The notes beneath the pieces were generated by a model. It worked only from the letters and a program-made list of their open reading frames with translations, ran no database searches and was not told the DNA's origin. This document shows, in pieces, positions 42,667-52,322 of a stretch of DNA of 64,000 bases. Position numbers and translations under genes: made by a program. The stretch comes from Verrucomicrobiota bacterium (GTDB lineage: Bacteria; Verrucomicrobiota; Verrucomicrobiia; JADLBR01): the NCBI GenBank assembly GCA_029560585.1, contig JAKQKQ010000188.1:1-64000 (forward strand). The letters are read 5' to 3'. Every line of letters begins with the position of its first letter. The stretch's first letter is position 1.

Positions 42667-45537
42667 CTAATCATTATAGACGCGCACTTCAAAAACGCGG
42701 GCCGCGGGATCGCCATGAGTCTTGGATACGGTGACGCGGATGCGTCGGGCGGTGACGGTCGGGAAGCGGTGGGGGCGCCAGCGCTGAAAGTTGTCTTTGG
42801 CGGAGGCGAGCGTGCGCCAGCCCCCGGAGCCATCGTCGCAGGCGATCTCGTAATCGCGGACGCACTGTTTGGCGAGGGGCTTTGCGGGCCAGCGCAGGTT
42901 CATGTCGGTGTCGAAGGTGAGGTGGACGGCGTTGAAGGATTTCGGGGTGCCGAGATCCAGCTCGATCCATTGGGGCAGAGCCTGCTTGGGATCGGAAGAC
43001 CACATGTGTGTCTCCTTGCCGACGATGCGCGCGACGCCGTCGATGACGTTCTCGGCGCGCATGTCCAGCGGGAGGGCCCGGGGGGGCTCGGTGGCGGCGG
43101 CATAGTACTGCCCCTTGTGGGACGTCCAGGGTCTCGATTCGCTGCCGCCATAGCCGCGGCACGACCCGGCGGGTGCCTTCTTCATCAGCCTCCACTCGAC
43201 GCCGCGGGCAGCGGGGAGCGAGATGTAGAAGAAGGGCTCCTTGACCGTCGCGCGGAAATCGAACTTCACCCACCGCTCTGCGCCGGGGCGGGCGGTGGCC
43301 TTGGCGGTGGCTATGTCGGTCGATGAGGAGAAGTCACCCTCGGCTGCCGCGCCGCGCAGGTGGGCCGTCAATTCGACGGGCTCGGCCTTCTCCGAGCGAA
43401 GCAGCAGCCATGCGGCATCGACGCGCGGCTCCGAGCCGGTGGGGAGGATGACCGCGCGGGGCATCGCCAGCTCGTGGCTGTCCTCGTCCTTGACCACGTC
43501 CTCGCGCCGGAACAGCTCATTGGCGGCCGAGCTGGATGCGGTGATCTTCGCGGTGCGCGCGAGGTCGGCGGGGTCCTCGTTCTTCGTCTCGGGGATGTAC
43601 TGATCATTCTTGAGGAGCGTCTGCTGCAATTCGGCGATGTGTTCTTCGTAGATGCCGCGGGGTGTGGTGGCGTGGCGGATGCAGAGCGCGGCGGCGGTGC
43701 CGGCTGCCTGGCCGAGCGTGGCGAGCGTGCTCTCGACGCGGACGGTGCCGAGGGCGACGTGGGTGACGCTCATGTCGCGGCCGGCGAAGAGCAGGTTGTC
43801 GATGTTCTTCGAGTACAGGCAGCGATACGGGATCGTGTAGATGGGCACGCGCGGGTCGAAATGGTAGGGGCCCTCCTTGCCCGAGTAGATTCCCCTCGGG
43901 TTATGGATGTCGATGGACCAGCCGCCATAGGAAATGCGGTCGGGGAAGACCCGTCCGCTTTGGACGTCCGGCTGCGTGAGGATATAGTCGCCGATGAGGC
44001 GGCGGGTCTCGCGCTTGGCATTCCAGATGGGCACGTGGACGAGTGCGTGGTTGGCGGCCTTGGCGCGATCCGCCCATTTGTTCTTGATGAAATCCCAGTA
44101 GCCGAAGGTGATCCGGATCAGCTCATCGCGCGCGTGCTCGGGGTCGTTGAGGTCATCGACCGTGCCCTCGTGTTCGAGCCACCAGTTTCCTCCGGTGACC
44201 GATTTGATGGTTCGGCCGAATTCCTCGGGGGGCGGAAGCTTTGCGGCCCACGCGGGTGGGGTGTAGGGCTTGGGCTCGCCGGTGTCCTCGGAGCGGAATG
44301 AAAGCGACTGGCGGCCCATGATGCAGCCGCTCATGGTGATTTTGTCGGGTTTCTCCTGCGCGAGTTCCTCGCCGGTCTGCTCGCGGCTCTCGCGCCCGAG
44401 TCGGTATTCGGCCCCCGCATAGAATCCGAGCCAGCCATCGCCGGTGCAGTCGATGAACTCCCGGCCACGGGCGCGGGAGATCGATCCCGAGAGCGTGTCC
44501 ACGGCGCGGACGGCGGCGATGCGGCCGGGCTTATCCATCTCGGCGGCGATGACGCGCCGGTTGAGCATGACGGTGAGGTTGGTTTCAGCGGCGGCCAATT
44601 CCCGGAACGCGTCACTGACCATTGGGTAATCTCGCTCGGCGGTGATGCGGACCGCCTCCTCCATGATGCCGCTCTCGCGCGCGTTGGGGTTCTTTGCGCT
44701 GGCACCCTGTGGTCCGACTCCCAGCTCGATGCTCGCGTTGCCGCCGAGGACGGGACGATCCTGGATGAGGACGGTCTTTGATCCGAGGCGGGCCGAGGCG
44801 ATCGCGGCGCAGCAACCGGCGGTGCCGGCGCCGACGACGACCACGTCGTACTCGCCGGCGTCAGTTGGCTCCAGCGAGATGCCCGTGAGGCGGGCGCGAT
44901 CGCGGGCGATGGCCGCTATGTCATCGGGCGGGGTATAGCCCATGTCGGTGGTGAGGACGATGGCGTCGCAGCGGCCGTACTCGCCCGTGAGATCCTGCAG
45001 GGCTATACGCGCGGTGCCGGCCGGGAGATCGAATTCGCCGCCGGATTCCCAGACCCATTTGGGGGCGGGCGCCGCACCGAAGACTTTCTCCGAGGCCTTG
45101 CCGTTCACCGCGACCTTGAATCGGCCGGGAGAGGTCTGCGGAAACCAGTTTCGGGAACGGACCCAGAGCCGGTAGTGGCCTGCGCTGGGGAGGTTCACCT
45201 CGGTGGTCGCGTCATCCACGATGTCGCACATTCCCGCGGCGATGAGGTAAGCCGATCCCATGAAAGCGACAAACTGCGTATCGATCCACCAGCCGCCGTA
45301 GTCGGCGAAATCCTCGGCATCGATCCAGATGAAGCCAGGCACGATCTCGCGCGCGTCGCGGTGTGGTTTTCGCAGGTCGTCGATGGCCTTTTGCGCGGGG
45401 GTGATGTTGGGGGCATTGCGCCAAGGGACGGGGGCGGCGCTCGCACCGTGTCCCATGGAGGCGAGGATGAGCGCCGCGAGGGATGCTGCGATGAGGTGAG
45501 GTCGGGGGGTGAAGGTGCCGCGCGGGTGCATCGTCAT
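42667..45537 (-). CDS. Secreted FAD-dependent oxidoreductase, multidomain, paralogue 1
   Basis: A 956-residue exported protein. After the signal peptide (to about residue 35) comes a beta-sandwich module (FIWIDAEDFADYGGWWIDTQF, HYRLWVRSRNWF) of the golvesin/CBM type. Residues about 225-640 are an FAD_oxidored domain with VVVGAGTAGCCAAIASARLG, LIQDRPVLGGNAS, FIDCTGDGWLGFYAGAEY and NIDNLLFAGRDMSVTHVALGTVRVE. The end (about 800-956) resembles an F5/8-type discoidin domain (WIELDLGTPKSFNAVHLTFD). Such proteins are amplified in PVC bacteria; the reaction is unknown but a sugar or polyol substrate is likely. A paralogue lies at 53134. Confidence 0.85.
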   Translation of the reverse strand: MTMHPRGTFTPRPHLIAASLAALILASMGHGASAAPVPWRNAPNITPAQKAIDDLRKPHRDAREIVPGFIWIDAEDFADYGGWWIDTQFVAFMGSAYLIAAGMCDIVDDATTEVNLPSAGHYRLWVRSRNWFPQTSPGRFKVAVNGKASEKVFGAAPAPKWVWESGGEFDLPAGTARIALQDLTGEYGRCDAIVLTTDMGYTPPDDIAAIARDRARLTGISLEPTDAGEYDVVVVGAGTAGCCAAIASARLGSKTVLIQDRPVLGGNASIELGVGPQGASAKNPNARESGIMEEAVRITAERDYPMVSDAFRELAAAETNLTVMLNRRVIAAEMDKPGRIAAVRAVDTLSGSISRARGREFIDCTGDGWLGFYAGAEYRLGRESREQTGEELAQEKPDKITMSGCIMGRQSLSFRSEDTGEPKPYTPPAWAAKLPPPEEFGRTIKSVTGGNWWLEHEGTVDDLNDPEHARDELIRITFGYWDFIKNKWADRAKAANHALVHVPIWNAKRETRRLIGDYILTQPDVQSGRVFPDRISYGGWSIDIHNPRGIYSGKEGPYHFDPRVPIYTIPYRCLYSKNIDNLLFAGRDMSVTHVALGTVRVESTLATLGQAAGTAAALCIRHATTPRGIYEEHIAELQQTLLKNDQYIPETKNEDPADLARTAKITASSSAANELFRREDVVKDEDSHELAMPRAVILPTGSEPRVDAAWLLLRSEKAEPVELTAHLRGAAAEGDFSSSTDIATAKATARPGAERWVKFDFRATVKEPFFYISLPAARGVEWRLMKKAPAGSCRGYGGSESRPWTSHKGQYYAAATEPPRALPLDMRAENVIDGVARIVGKETHMWSSDPKQALPQWIELDLGTPKSFNAVHLTFDTDMNLRWPAKPLAKQCVRDYEIACDDGSGGWRTLASAKDNFQRWRPHRFPTVTARRIRVTVSKTHGDPAARVFEVRVYND

Positions 45538-45612
45538 GCGGAAGGCATAGCAGGTTGTGAAGGCGGAGGGAAGCGGGCGAGATCGAAGGAGAGTGAAGGA
45601 GGCAATTGGGGC

Positions 45613-45662
45613 GCAGGAGCGCGCTTGCGCGCGATTCGCATCGCCTGCAAGCAGGCTCCTAC
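45613..45662 (+). repeat. REP-like palindrome (family C), copy 3
   Basis: CAGGAGCGCGCTTGCGCGCG faces CGCCTGCAAGCAGGCTCCTAC across GATTCGCATC: two head-to-head units whose arms differ but each stays self-complementary. Lies in the gap 45538-45740. Confidence 0.8.
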
Positions 45663-45740
45663 GACTCGGTGGGTGGAATCAGCGACTCAGGCCCTCAGGC
45701 CCTTGTGGTTAGCCTTTTCGAGTCAGAGTATTGGCTCATG

Positions 45741-47099
45741 TCAGATCCTCCACGGCGCCCGCATGGCGCGGGCGATATGGCGGTTGGCTTCGGGTTCGCC
45801 GGGGAAAAATTCGCGGACCGGATCCCAGCGCAGGGGGCGTCCGAGGAGGGCGGAGATGTTGCCGATGTGGCAGACGGTGGCGACGCGGTGGCCGATCTCG
45901 GCGGGGAAGTAGGGCTCGCGACGGCTTTTGACGCAGTCGAGGAAATTGCGGTGTTCGCCGGCGGGGCAGGTGAAGAGGCGCGTCTCTTCCGGCCCAATGA
46001 TGGATTCAAGGATTCTCTCGGATGAGGCCTCGATGGGCTTGCGCCATCCGGCATTGCCGACCCAGCCGTCGGTGCCCTCGAACCGCAGGCTGGTGCCGCC
46101 GGACTCGGCGATCATCGTCACGCCATTGGCATAGGTGTACTCGATGTGAAATTCGGACAACGTGTCGTAGAGGCCGTCATCGTAGGAGCGACCGGTGGCG
46201 GCGACCCGCATGGGGCCGCCTCGATCGGTGCCGTTGGCCCACTGCGCGGTATCGAAAAGGTGCATGCCCCAGTCGGCCAGCGCACCCCCGGAGTAATCGC
46301 GGATCCACCGGAAATTGTAGTGGACGCGATCCTTGGTGTACGGTGCCCATGGGGCCGGCCCGAGCCACAGGTCGTAGTCCAATTCGGGAGGCACGGGCAT
46401 CGGGGCGGGGTTCGCGCGACGCTCGAGGTCTGTCGGCAGCATGACGCGGATGGTCTGGAGTCTGCCGATGCGACCATTGCGGACGAGTTCGGCCATGCGG
46501 TGATAGACGCTGACCGACCGATCTTCGGTGGCGGTCTGGAACACGCGGCCGTGACTTCGCACCGTGTCGGTCAGCGCGCGGCCCTGCGCGATCGTTAGCG
46601 TCGGTTTCTCGCAGAGGACATCCTTTCCCGCGCGGATCGCGGCGATGGAAATGGGCACGTGCCAGTGGTCTGGAGTGGAGATGGCGACGGCATCGATGTC
46701 CGGTCGCGCCAGCACCTTGCGAAAATCCTGGCATGCCGTGCAATCGGCATTGCCGTACTGCCTGTTGACCAACTGGCGGGCATCCTCGGCGCGGGTCCGA
46801 TCCACGTCGCATACCACGATCACGCGCGCGTCCTGCTGGGCGAGGAAGCCCTTGAGATTAACGGCGGTGCCGTGGCTGCCCACACCGATCATGCCGACCG
46901 TGATGCGGTTCGATGGGGCGATCGCGCCATCGCGACCCAGCGCGCGCGCGGGAATGACTGCTGGGAAGAGAGCGGCGCCTGCTGTGGCGCGCAGGAACTG
47001 GCGGCGGGTGGTGCGGTTATTCATTGGCGCCATTGCATGGGGACCTGCCGCACATTTGAGCGCGGCTTGCTGTCGAGAGATTGTATCAGCGTGCGCCAT
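45741..47099 (-). CDS. Tat-exported Gfo/Idh/MocA-family oxidoreductase
   Basis: A 452-residue NAD(P)-dependent oxidoreductase. The Rossmann part has ITVGMIGVGSHGTAVNL, VCDVDRTRAEDA, AISTPDHWHVPISIAAIRAGKDVLCEKP (EKP motif) and the substrate domain has HYNFRWIRDYSGGALADWGMHLFDTAQW. A twin-arginine signal (TTRRQFLRATAGAALFP) directs folded export with cofactor. AAGGA six bases before the ATG at 47099 supports that start; an ATG at 47024 would place the Tat motif nearer the end. It follows the metal-dependent hydrolase on the same strand. Confidence 0.88.
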   Translation of the reverse strand: MAHADTISRQQAALKCAAGPHAMAPMNNRTTRRQFLRATAGAALFPAVIPARALGRDGAIAPSNRITVGMIGVGSHGTAVNLKGFLAQQDARVIVVCDVDRTRAEDARQLVNRQYGNADCTACQDFRKVLARPDIDAVAISTPDHWHVPISIAAIRAGKDVLCEKPTLTIAQGRALTDTVRSHGRVFQTATEDRSVSVYHRMAELVRNGRIGRLQTIRVMLPTDLERRANPAPMPVPPELDYDLWLGPAPWAPYTKDRVHYNFRWIRDYSGGALADWGMHLFDTAQWANGTDRGGPMRVAATGRSYDDGLYDTLSEFHIEYTYANGVTMIAESGGTSLRFEGTDGWVGNAGWRKPIEASSERILESIIGPEETRLFTCPAGEHRNFLDCVKSRREPYFPAEIGHRVATVCHIGNISALLGRPLRWDPVREFFPGEPEANRHIARAMRAPWRI

Positions 47100-47197
47100 T
47101 TTTGTATCCTTTTCGTTGGAATGCCCAGGGGAAACCGCCGCAGATGGACATTTCATCTGCGGGGGCCGGCCCACAGGATTTCCTGTCGTCGGGCGAG

Positions 47198-47300
47198 ACC
47201 CCATGCCCCTCCGCGCGGGGCACCACCGGGGGTGAAAATGCCTGGTCCTCTTGCGGTGCAAAGCGGTGCGAGGACGCACCGCACTCCACAGCGCTGCGCG
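47198..47300 (+). repeat. Dispersed repeat family F, copy 1
   Basis: GGGGCACCACCGGGGGTGAAAA with downstream AAAGCGGTGCGAGGACGCACC matches 49785-49895 and, inverted, 58111-58170. It fills much of the 47100-47422 gap, in which no gene is seen. Confidence 0.65.
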
Positions 47301-47422
47301 CGAAACGGGGCATTGTCATGGGGTGTCGACATCGTTCCAGGATGTCGCCAGATTTCGGCCGAAGGTCTTTGGAGTGCGGACCGTCCACGGGCCGCTTTTT
47401 GCGAGCAAACGGAATTCTCGAG

Positions 47423-48304
47423 TCAGCCATTCCAGCGCCGGATGGCCTTATTGCCGGGCACAGGTCGAAACATGTCGCTGGCCGCCAGGCCGAGTTGCTT
47501 GGCCGTGGCGAGGGAATACTCGATCTTGCCCATGTCCGGGTAGCGGCCGTTGGAACCGAAGGTGAATTTTGCGCCGGAGGCCTTGGCCATCTCGAGGAAT
47601 GGCATTCGCGGGAGCTGGAGTTTTGCGCTGATCTCGATCGCGGCGCCGTGGGTCACCGCGGCATCGATGACCTTCCGCATGCGCGCCGGCGTCCACAGGG
47701 CGTCGTAGTTTGGCAAGAGGTCCTGTGGCAGCCACGTGATGTTGGCGAAGATGTCGATCGGGCAAGTCTGCAAGAGATGGACGTGCCAATCGACGTAGCG
47801 ATCCATGAAAGCCTGTGGCTCTCCAATGTGAGCACCTTTTTCCCAGAGCTTCTCCCGTTTGCCATCCGGGCCGGGCATGGTCATCGCGTCGGTGAGGATG
47901 AAATCCAGTTGCGCGAGCGCCTCGCGGGAGAAACAGCCAAACCAGTCATCGTACTCGGCCTGCACGCCCTTGTAGACCGGCCTGTCGCCCAGCATCGCGA
48001 TGTAGGCGCGGAGTTCGGCGTCGTTGCTCAGGACGACCGGGTAGACGTTCTCTCTGGTGCCGGCATGCTCGACGATGCCGAACTTTACGCCCCGCTCGCG
48101 CGACAATGGCAGCACAGCATCGATCGTGCTCTTATCCAGATGCACGTGGAAATCGATCGGCGCAGAATCGGGAAGGGAGAGCGAGGGCGTTTCCGCCGCT
48201 GCGGCGCGGCCTGGCAGGACCGTGGCGGCAGTGGCGGCAAGGGTGCCGCAAAGAAAGTCTCGACGGCGAATGGCTGGCGCAGGGCTGGCTCCATGGTTGA
48301 TCAT
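47423..48304 (-). CDS. Tat-exported metal-dependent hydrolase (PHP/amidohydrolase-like)
   Basis: A 293-residue protein with a Tat-like signal (AIRRRDFLCGTLAATAATVLPG). The mature part opens with PIDFHVHLDKST, an HxH metal site, and continues GVKFGIVEHAG, VDWHVHLLQ and AIEISAKLQLPRMPFLEMAKASGAKFTFGSNGRY. This is the pattern of PHP-domain or amidohydrolase TIM barrels. The substrate is unknown. The ATG at 48304 begins the signal peptide. It is followed by the oxidoreductase gene at 45741 across a 323-bp gap with repeat F. Confidence 0.75.
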   Translation of the reverse strand: MINHGASPAPAIRRRDFLCGTLAATAATVLPGRAAAAETPSLSLPDSAPIDFHVHLDKSTIDAVLPLSRERGVKFGIVEHAGTRENVYPVVLSNDAELRAYIAMLGDRPVYKGVQAEYDDWFGCFSREALAQLDFILTDAMTMPGPDGKREKLWEKGAHIGEPQAFMDRYVDWHVHLLQTCPIDIFANITWLPQDLLPNYDALWTPARMRKVIDAAVTHGAAIEISAKLQLPRMPFLEMAKASGAKFTFGSNGRYPDMGKIEYSLATAKQLGLAASDMFRPVPGNKAIRRWNG

Positions 48305-48377
48305 GGGGGGAACGATAGGGGATCGGGCGCGGTGCTCAAGATTGGCATGGGGGATTGTCCGGGGCACTTCGGATTCT

Positions 48378-49565
48378 TCAGTCCTTGTACGGGTCATGGA
48401 TATCGCGACCGGCCATGGCGACGCCCAGGGGGCGCAGGGTGTGCAGGATGCGGATGGTGCCCGCGTGCGCCGCGAGCACGCCGGTCAGTCGCCGGTACGC
48501 CTGCGGCGCCTCGTCGAGATCGCCCCCGCGCAGGGCCACGCCTTTTTCGTGCAGCCAGCGCATCATCGCGTCGTGGCGGACCAGCCCCTCCTTGCGGATC
48601 CGCTTGCCGCCCTCGGAGACGAATTTACCCTTGGCGGCGGTGCGCGACATGATCCTGCCCGCGCCGTGGACGGTGGAGTACAACGCCTCGCGCGATGCCT
48701 CCGAATCCACGCCCTCGATGATGACGGCATCATCGCCCATGCTGCCGCCGACAAAACCCTTCTGGCCCGGGAAGGCCGGCGTCGCGCCCTTCCGCACGAC
48801 CCAGTACGGCACATCCGGACCCCGAGGTTCGAGGCGGTGTCGTTCGCGCCAAGCAAAGTTGTGGTGGTTGTGGACCTCCTCCTCAATGCGCGCCCGCAGG
48901 ATGCGTCGCACCACGTGGCGTGCGACGTGTTCCCGGCCCGCGTAGGCGTACCGACCGGCCAACGTCATCCCGGCCAGATAGTCCTGGCCCAGCAGATCGG
49001 TGTCGCCGACGACCGCGGGATCCACATCCATGCCTTCTTTGCCCCCCGCCGCCTTGAGGAAATGCGTGGCCGTCTTGTATCCGAAGCCGCGCGAGCCGAA
49101 ATGGACCCCCACCCACACCCGGCCCGCCTCGTCGGCGAAGACGTCCACGTAATGATTCCCGCTGCCCACCGTCCCGAGCTGTGCCTCGGCCATCGCCTTC
49201 CACTCCCGAAACGGTTTGTCATCCCAGAGCGGGTCATCGAATAGCTCGTGTTCGACCCGCTCCTTGCTGTGCCTCCCGATGCCAAAGGAAATATCGCGCA
49301 CGACATCATCCATGATCGCCCCGATGCGCGGCGCGACCTCGGACTCCGTCGCGTCGGTCCGGATGGCGAGGTTGCCGCAGGCGATGTCGAAACCCACCCC
49401 CGAGATCGAGATCCGGTCCCGGTAGGCCACCACGCCCCCGATCGGCTGCGCGTAGCCCTTGTGCCCATCGGCGCACAGCACACCGCGCACCCCGCCGGTT
49501 GCCACGCATCGCTCGATCTGCGCAACCGTCGCCGCATCGTGCTCGCCGAAGATCCGGATGCTCAT
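48378..49565 (-). CDS. rtcB: RtcB-family RNA ligase
   Basis: A 395-residue RtcB protein, which joins 2',3'-cyclic phosphate or 3'-phosphate to 5'-OH RNA ends with GTP. Visible are CADGHKGYAQPIGGVVAYRD, GVGFDIACGNLA (metal Cys), GTVGSGNHYVDVF, VHFGSRGFGYK, NHHNFAWRE and the guanylation histidine block STVHGAGRIMSRTAAKG. The length is that of the shorter RtcB2-like class. It is adjacent to, and divergent from, tRNA-Pro. Cytosolic, with no partner archease gene in the window. Confidence 0.92.
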   Translation of the reverse strand: MSIRIFGEHDAATVAQIERCVATGGVRGVLCADGHKGYAQPIGGVVAYRDRISISGVGFDIACGNLAIRTDATESEVAPRIGAIMDDVVRDISFGIGRHSKERVEHELFDDPLWDDKPFREWKAMAEAQLGTVGSGNHYVDVFADEAGRVWVGVHFGSRGFGYKTATHFLKAAGGKEGMDVDPAVVGDTDLLGQDYLAGMTLAGRYAYAGREHVARHVVRRILRARIEEEVHNHHNFAWRERHRLEPRGPDVPYWVVRKGATPAFPGQKGFVGGSMGDDAVIIEGVDSEASREALYSTVHGAGRIMSRTAAKGKFVSEGGKRIRKEGLVRHDAMMRWLHEKGVALRGGDLDEAPQAYRRLTGVLAAHAGTIRILHTLRPLGVAMAGRDIHDPYKD

Positions 49566-49670
49566 TGGGTGCCCCTACCTAATAATATACCGTGGTCGCA
49601 AGGCCGAAATACCACCCACCGCGAATTTGGTTCACAAGGGCTCGATTTCAGGCATAATTAAACTTCAATT

Positions 49671-49745
49671 CGGGCCGTAGCGCAGCTTGGCTAGCGCACT
49701 TCCTTGGGGTGGAAGGGGTCGCGGGTTCAAATCCCGCCGGCCCGA
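49671..49745 (+). tRNA. tRNA-Pro (anticodon GGG)
   Basis: A 75-nt tRNA with a perfect 7-bp acceptor stem (CGGGCCG with CGGCCCG), anticodon stem CTTCC/GGAAG around TTGGGGT (anticodon GGG), and T arm GCGGG-TTCAAAT-CCCGC. No CCA is encoded. It reads proline codon CCC. Confidence 0.93.
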
Positions 49746-49784
49746 TGTTTTTGGGATCAGGAGATGTTTTGGGTCATCATGCCC

Positions 49785-49895
49785 GGTAGCGCGTCCGACG
49801 GCGGGCATTAGGGGCACCACCGGGGGTGGAAATGAGACGTAGGAGCGCGCTGCCAAAGCGGTGCCCGGCCTACGGCGGCACCGCACTCCAAGACG
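49785..49895 (+). repeat. Dispersed repeat family F, copy 2
   Basis: Same elements as copy 1 in the same order, interrupted by a GTAGGAGCGCGCT half REP unit at 49839. Occupies the gap between tRNA-Pro and the ABC permease 3' end. Confidence 0.65.
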
Positions 49896-50000
49896 AGAGG
49901 CGCGCCAGCTATTGGTGCGGGGCGCGATCGCGCCGCATTCGGGTGGGACGGCAAGGCGGTGCTGCATTTCACCCGCGAACAGCGCCCGAAGTCTCAGGTC

Positions 50001-50033
50001 AGGAATCTGTCGGCCTAAGCCCGACAGATTCCT
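50001..50033. terminator. 13-bp perfect stem-loop at the ABC permease stop codon
   Basis: AGGAATCTGTCGG pairs perfectly with CCGACAGATTCCT around CCTAAGC. The right arm includes the stop codon of the leftward permease gene. No T-run follows, so it is a 3' processing or attenuating structure, or a repeat-derived element, rather than a textbook terminator. Confidence 0.5.
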
Positions 50034-50871
50034 AGCCTCGGATATCGCGCTGGAGGAAGTGCGCGATACCGACGGCCACGAAGGTGAGGTCCCATGCGGC
50101 GAGGAAGACGAGGGCTTCGGCGAGGCGCGCCCACGGGACGTGGGGTTCGAAGAGGTGAATCCAGACGGCCATGTGCTGCGTGAGGAACCAGTCGCGGATG
50201 CTCTCGAAGTAGGGGGTCATGCGGAGCAGGAGATCGATGAAACAGCCGGCGAGCGTGAGGATGGTGGCGGCGGCGGGTTTCATGTTGAAGCAGGAGAACA
50301 TGAAGCCGACGGCGGTGAACGTCTGCGTGGTCAGGGCGAGCGTGGCGATGGCGAGCAGATAGCGGCCCAGTCCGGGCCACGGCGGGTGAAAGGCGAAGAC
50401 GCCCTCGGCGGGCGAGAAGACGAAGAGGGAGCCCCAGCCTCGGTAGGCGAGGCCCATGGCTAGGGCGGAGGCGCCGATGAAGAGTATCAGGGCGCAAGAA
50501 TAGGTGGCGCACGCGAGGGCCTTGGCGATGAGCAACTCGAGGCGCGACACGGGCCGGCAGAGGAGCATGCGGAGGGTGCCATCCTCGGCCTCTTTGGCGA
50601 CGATGTCGCCCGCGACCAGCGCGATGAAGAGCGCACCCAGGAAGAGGATGGTCAGCGCCACGATCATGACCGCCACGGTCGTGCCCGAGAAGTATTGCTC
50701 GACGGGAAGACCATTGCGGGAGAGCAGTTTTTCGATGCCGGCCCTGACTCGCGGGAGATGGAGGAGGGCAAGGAAGGCGACCTCGAGCGCGACGAATGCG
50801 CCGAAGCCGATATGGCTGCGCTTGCGCGCGACCAGCTTCAGGAGTTCGTTGGCGTAGAGGCGCCTAAGCAT
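50032..50871 (-). CDS. ABC-2 type transporter permease
   Basis: A 279-residue permease with about six membrane segments. A large outside loop follows the first span, and the cytosolic coupling region GDIVAKEAEDGTLRMLLCRPVSRLELLIAKAL is typical of ABC-2 exporters. It overlaps the ATPase gene by 8 nt, so the two form one exporter. The partner pilin and membrane-anchored genes precede it in the same leftward run. The cargo is unknown. Confidence 0.88.
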   Translation of the reverse strand: MLRRLYANELLKLVARKRSHIGFGAFVALEVAFLALLHLPRVRAGIEKLLSRNGLPVEQYFSGTTVAVMIVALTILFLGALFIALVAGDIVAKEAEDGTLRMLLCRPVSRLELLIAKALACATYSCALILFIGASALAMGLAYRGWGSLFVFSPAEGVFAFHPPWPGLGRYLLAIATLALTTQTFTAVGFMFSCFNMKPAAATILTLAGCFIDLLLRMTPYFESIRDWFLTQHMAVWIHLFEPHVPWARLAEALVFLAAWDLTFVAVGIAHFLQRDIRG

Positions 50872-51763
50872 CGTGGTCTCCGTGAACGGTCTGGAGATAG
50901 AATTCTTCCAGTGTCATCTCGATCGGATGGGCCGCCTCGACGCGGAGCCCCGCGGCCACGGCGACAGCCACGGCATCGGCGACGCCGATCCCCGGGCGGA
51001 GCCGGACGCGATCCTCTCCCCGCTGCTCCTCGAGCCAGCCCTTGGCCCGGAGCAGTTCGTTGGCGCGGCCCGCGGGGGACGTTTTTAGAATGATCCAGCC
51101 CTCGGTGCGGGGCAGCCCGCTCATGGGGCCCGAATAGAGGAGTCTTCCCTGACGCATGACAGCGATGTCGGTGCAGAGCAATTCCACTTCGCTGAGGAGG
51201 TGCGAGGAGAGCAGGATGGTGAGGGCGTGCTCCCGGTTGAGATGGAGCAGGAGGGTGCGGATCTCGTGGATGCCCTCCGGGTCGAGGCCATCGGTGGGTT
51301 CGTCAACGATCAGCAGCTCGGGGTCGGGAAGGAGCGCCTGGGCGAGGGCCAGCCGCTGCCGCATGCCATGGGAGTAGCGTCCGACACGATCGTGGATGCG
51401 ATCGGCCAGGCCAACGATGCGCGCCACCTCGAGCAGGCGAGAATCCGGAACGGGCGCGGTGCATTCCGCGAAGATGCGGAGGTTGCGAAGGCCGGAGAGG
51501 TATTCGTAGAAGGCCGGCGTTTCGAAGATGGCGCCAACGCGGGCTAGGGCGAGGCGTCGATCGGCGAGGGCGTCGGTACCATTGACCCGGATGGAGCCTT
51601 GATCGGGGAAGAGGTGCCCCAGCAGGCAGCCAATGGTGGTGCTCTTGCCGGCGCCGTTGTGGCCCAGGAGGCCGAAGATGCGCCCGCGCGGCACCACCAG
51701 GTCGATGCCGCCGACGGCGAGCCGCGGGCCATAGCTCTTCGCGAGCCCGCGGATCTCAATCAT
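50864..51763 (-). CDS. ABC transporter ATP-binding protein
   Basis: A 299-residue ATPase: Walker A GLLGHNGAGKSTT, Q-loop region IFETPAFYEYLSGLRNL, signature YSHGMRQRLALAQALLPDPELLIVDEPTDGLDPEG and H-loop ILLSSHLLSEVE. It has a C-terminal extension of about 80 residues that ends MTLEEFYLQTVHG, as in drug- or lantibiotic-type exporters (CcmA/NatA-like). The start at 51763 begins MIEIRGLAKSYG, 10 nt after the pilin stop; an ATG at 51808 would overlap it. It pairs with the permease at 50032. Confidence 0.9.
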   Translation of the reverse strand: MIEIRGLAKSYGPRLAVGGIDLVVPRGRIFGLLGHNGAGKSTTIGCLLGHLFPDQGSIRVNGTDALADRRLALARVGAIFETPAFYEYLSGLRNLRIFAECTAPVPDSRLLEVARIVGLADRIHDRVGRYSHGMRQRLALAQALLPDPELLIVDEPTDGLDPEGIHEIRTLLLHLNREHALTILLSSHLLSEVELLCTDIAVMRQGRLLYSGPMSGLPRTEGWIILKTSPAGRANELLRAKGWLEEQRGEDRVRLRPGIGVADAVAVAVAAGLRVEAAHPIEMTLEEFYLQTVHGDHDA

Positions 51764-51773
51764 CGGCGCGACG

Positions 51774-52322
51774 TCAGCGGAAGCTGAGCTGGTTGGAGCT
51801 TCGTCCATCTGCGTAGAGGATATTGACTTTCTGAGGGCAGCCCTCGTGGAAGCCCTCCTTGTCGCCGACCAGCGGTATGCGCGAGGTGTCGCCGCCCCCA
51901 AGGAACTGGAGGTTCTGGATCTTCTGGCCATTGACCGCGCTATTCCAGTGGTAGCTGGTGCCGGTGGATTCCCAGAGGCGCTTCGCGTTGTCCGCGGGGC
52001 ATCGGAATACCCTCGGGTCCTTGACGTAATCGGCCAGCACGGTGTCCAGCGCGGGGGCCTCATCCTCGCGCGAGAGGCGCGCGGCGGCCATGTTGGGCAT
52101 GGTGCCGTCATGGTCCTGGGCATAGAGTTGCATGGCCGAGCCGATGTTCCGGAGATTCTGGAGACACTGGATTTGGCGGACGCGCGCGCTGAGGAGGTCG
52201 GTGGCGGGTGTCAGGAGGGCAGCGAGGCCGGCCAGGATCGCCATGGCGACGAGCAGTTCCGTCAGGGTCCATCCGGCGCGGACTCCATGGCGCCGCGGGT
52301 GTGCTGTGGGCGCGGCGGTCAT
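51774..52322 (-). CDS. Type IV pilin-like / H-X9-DG protein
   Basis: The 182-residue protein has a prepilin cleavage site and N-terminal helix (RAG-WTLTELLVAMAILAGLAALL) with the Glu5 typical of type IV pilins and type II secretion pseudopilins. QCLQNLRNIGSAMQLYAQDHDGTMPNM and NILYADGRSSNQLSF are marks of the large planctomycete/verrucomicrobial pilin-like family. The role is probably in a cell-surface fibre or secretion device. It overlaps the upstream membrane-anchored gene by 4 nt. Confidence 0.85.
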   Translation of the reverse strand: MTAAPTAHPRRHGVRAGWTLTELLVAMAILAGLAALLTPATDLLSARVRQIQCLQNLRNIGSAMQLYAQDHDGTMPNMAAARLSREDEAPALDTVLADYVKDPRVFRCPADNAKRLWESTGTSYHWNSAVNGQKIQNLQFLGGGDTSRIPLVGDKEGFHEGCPQKVNILYADGRSSNQLSFR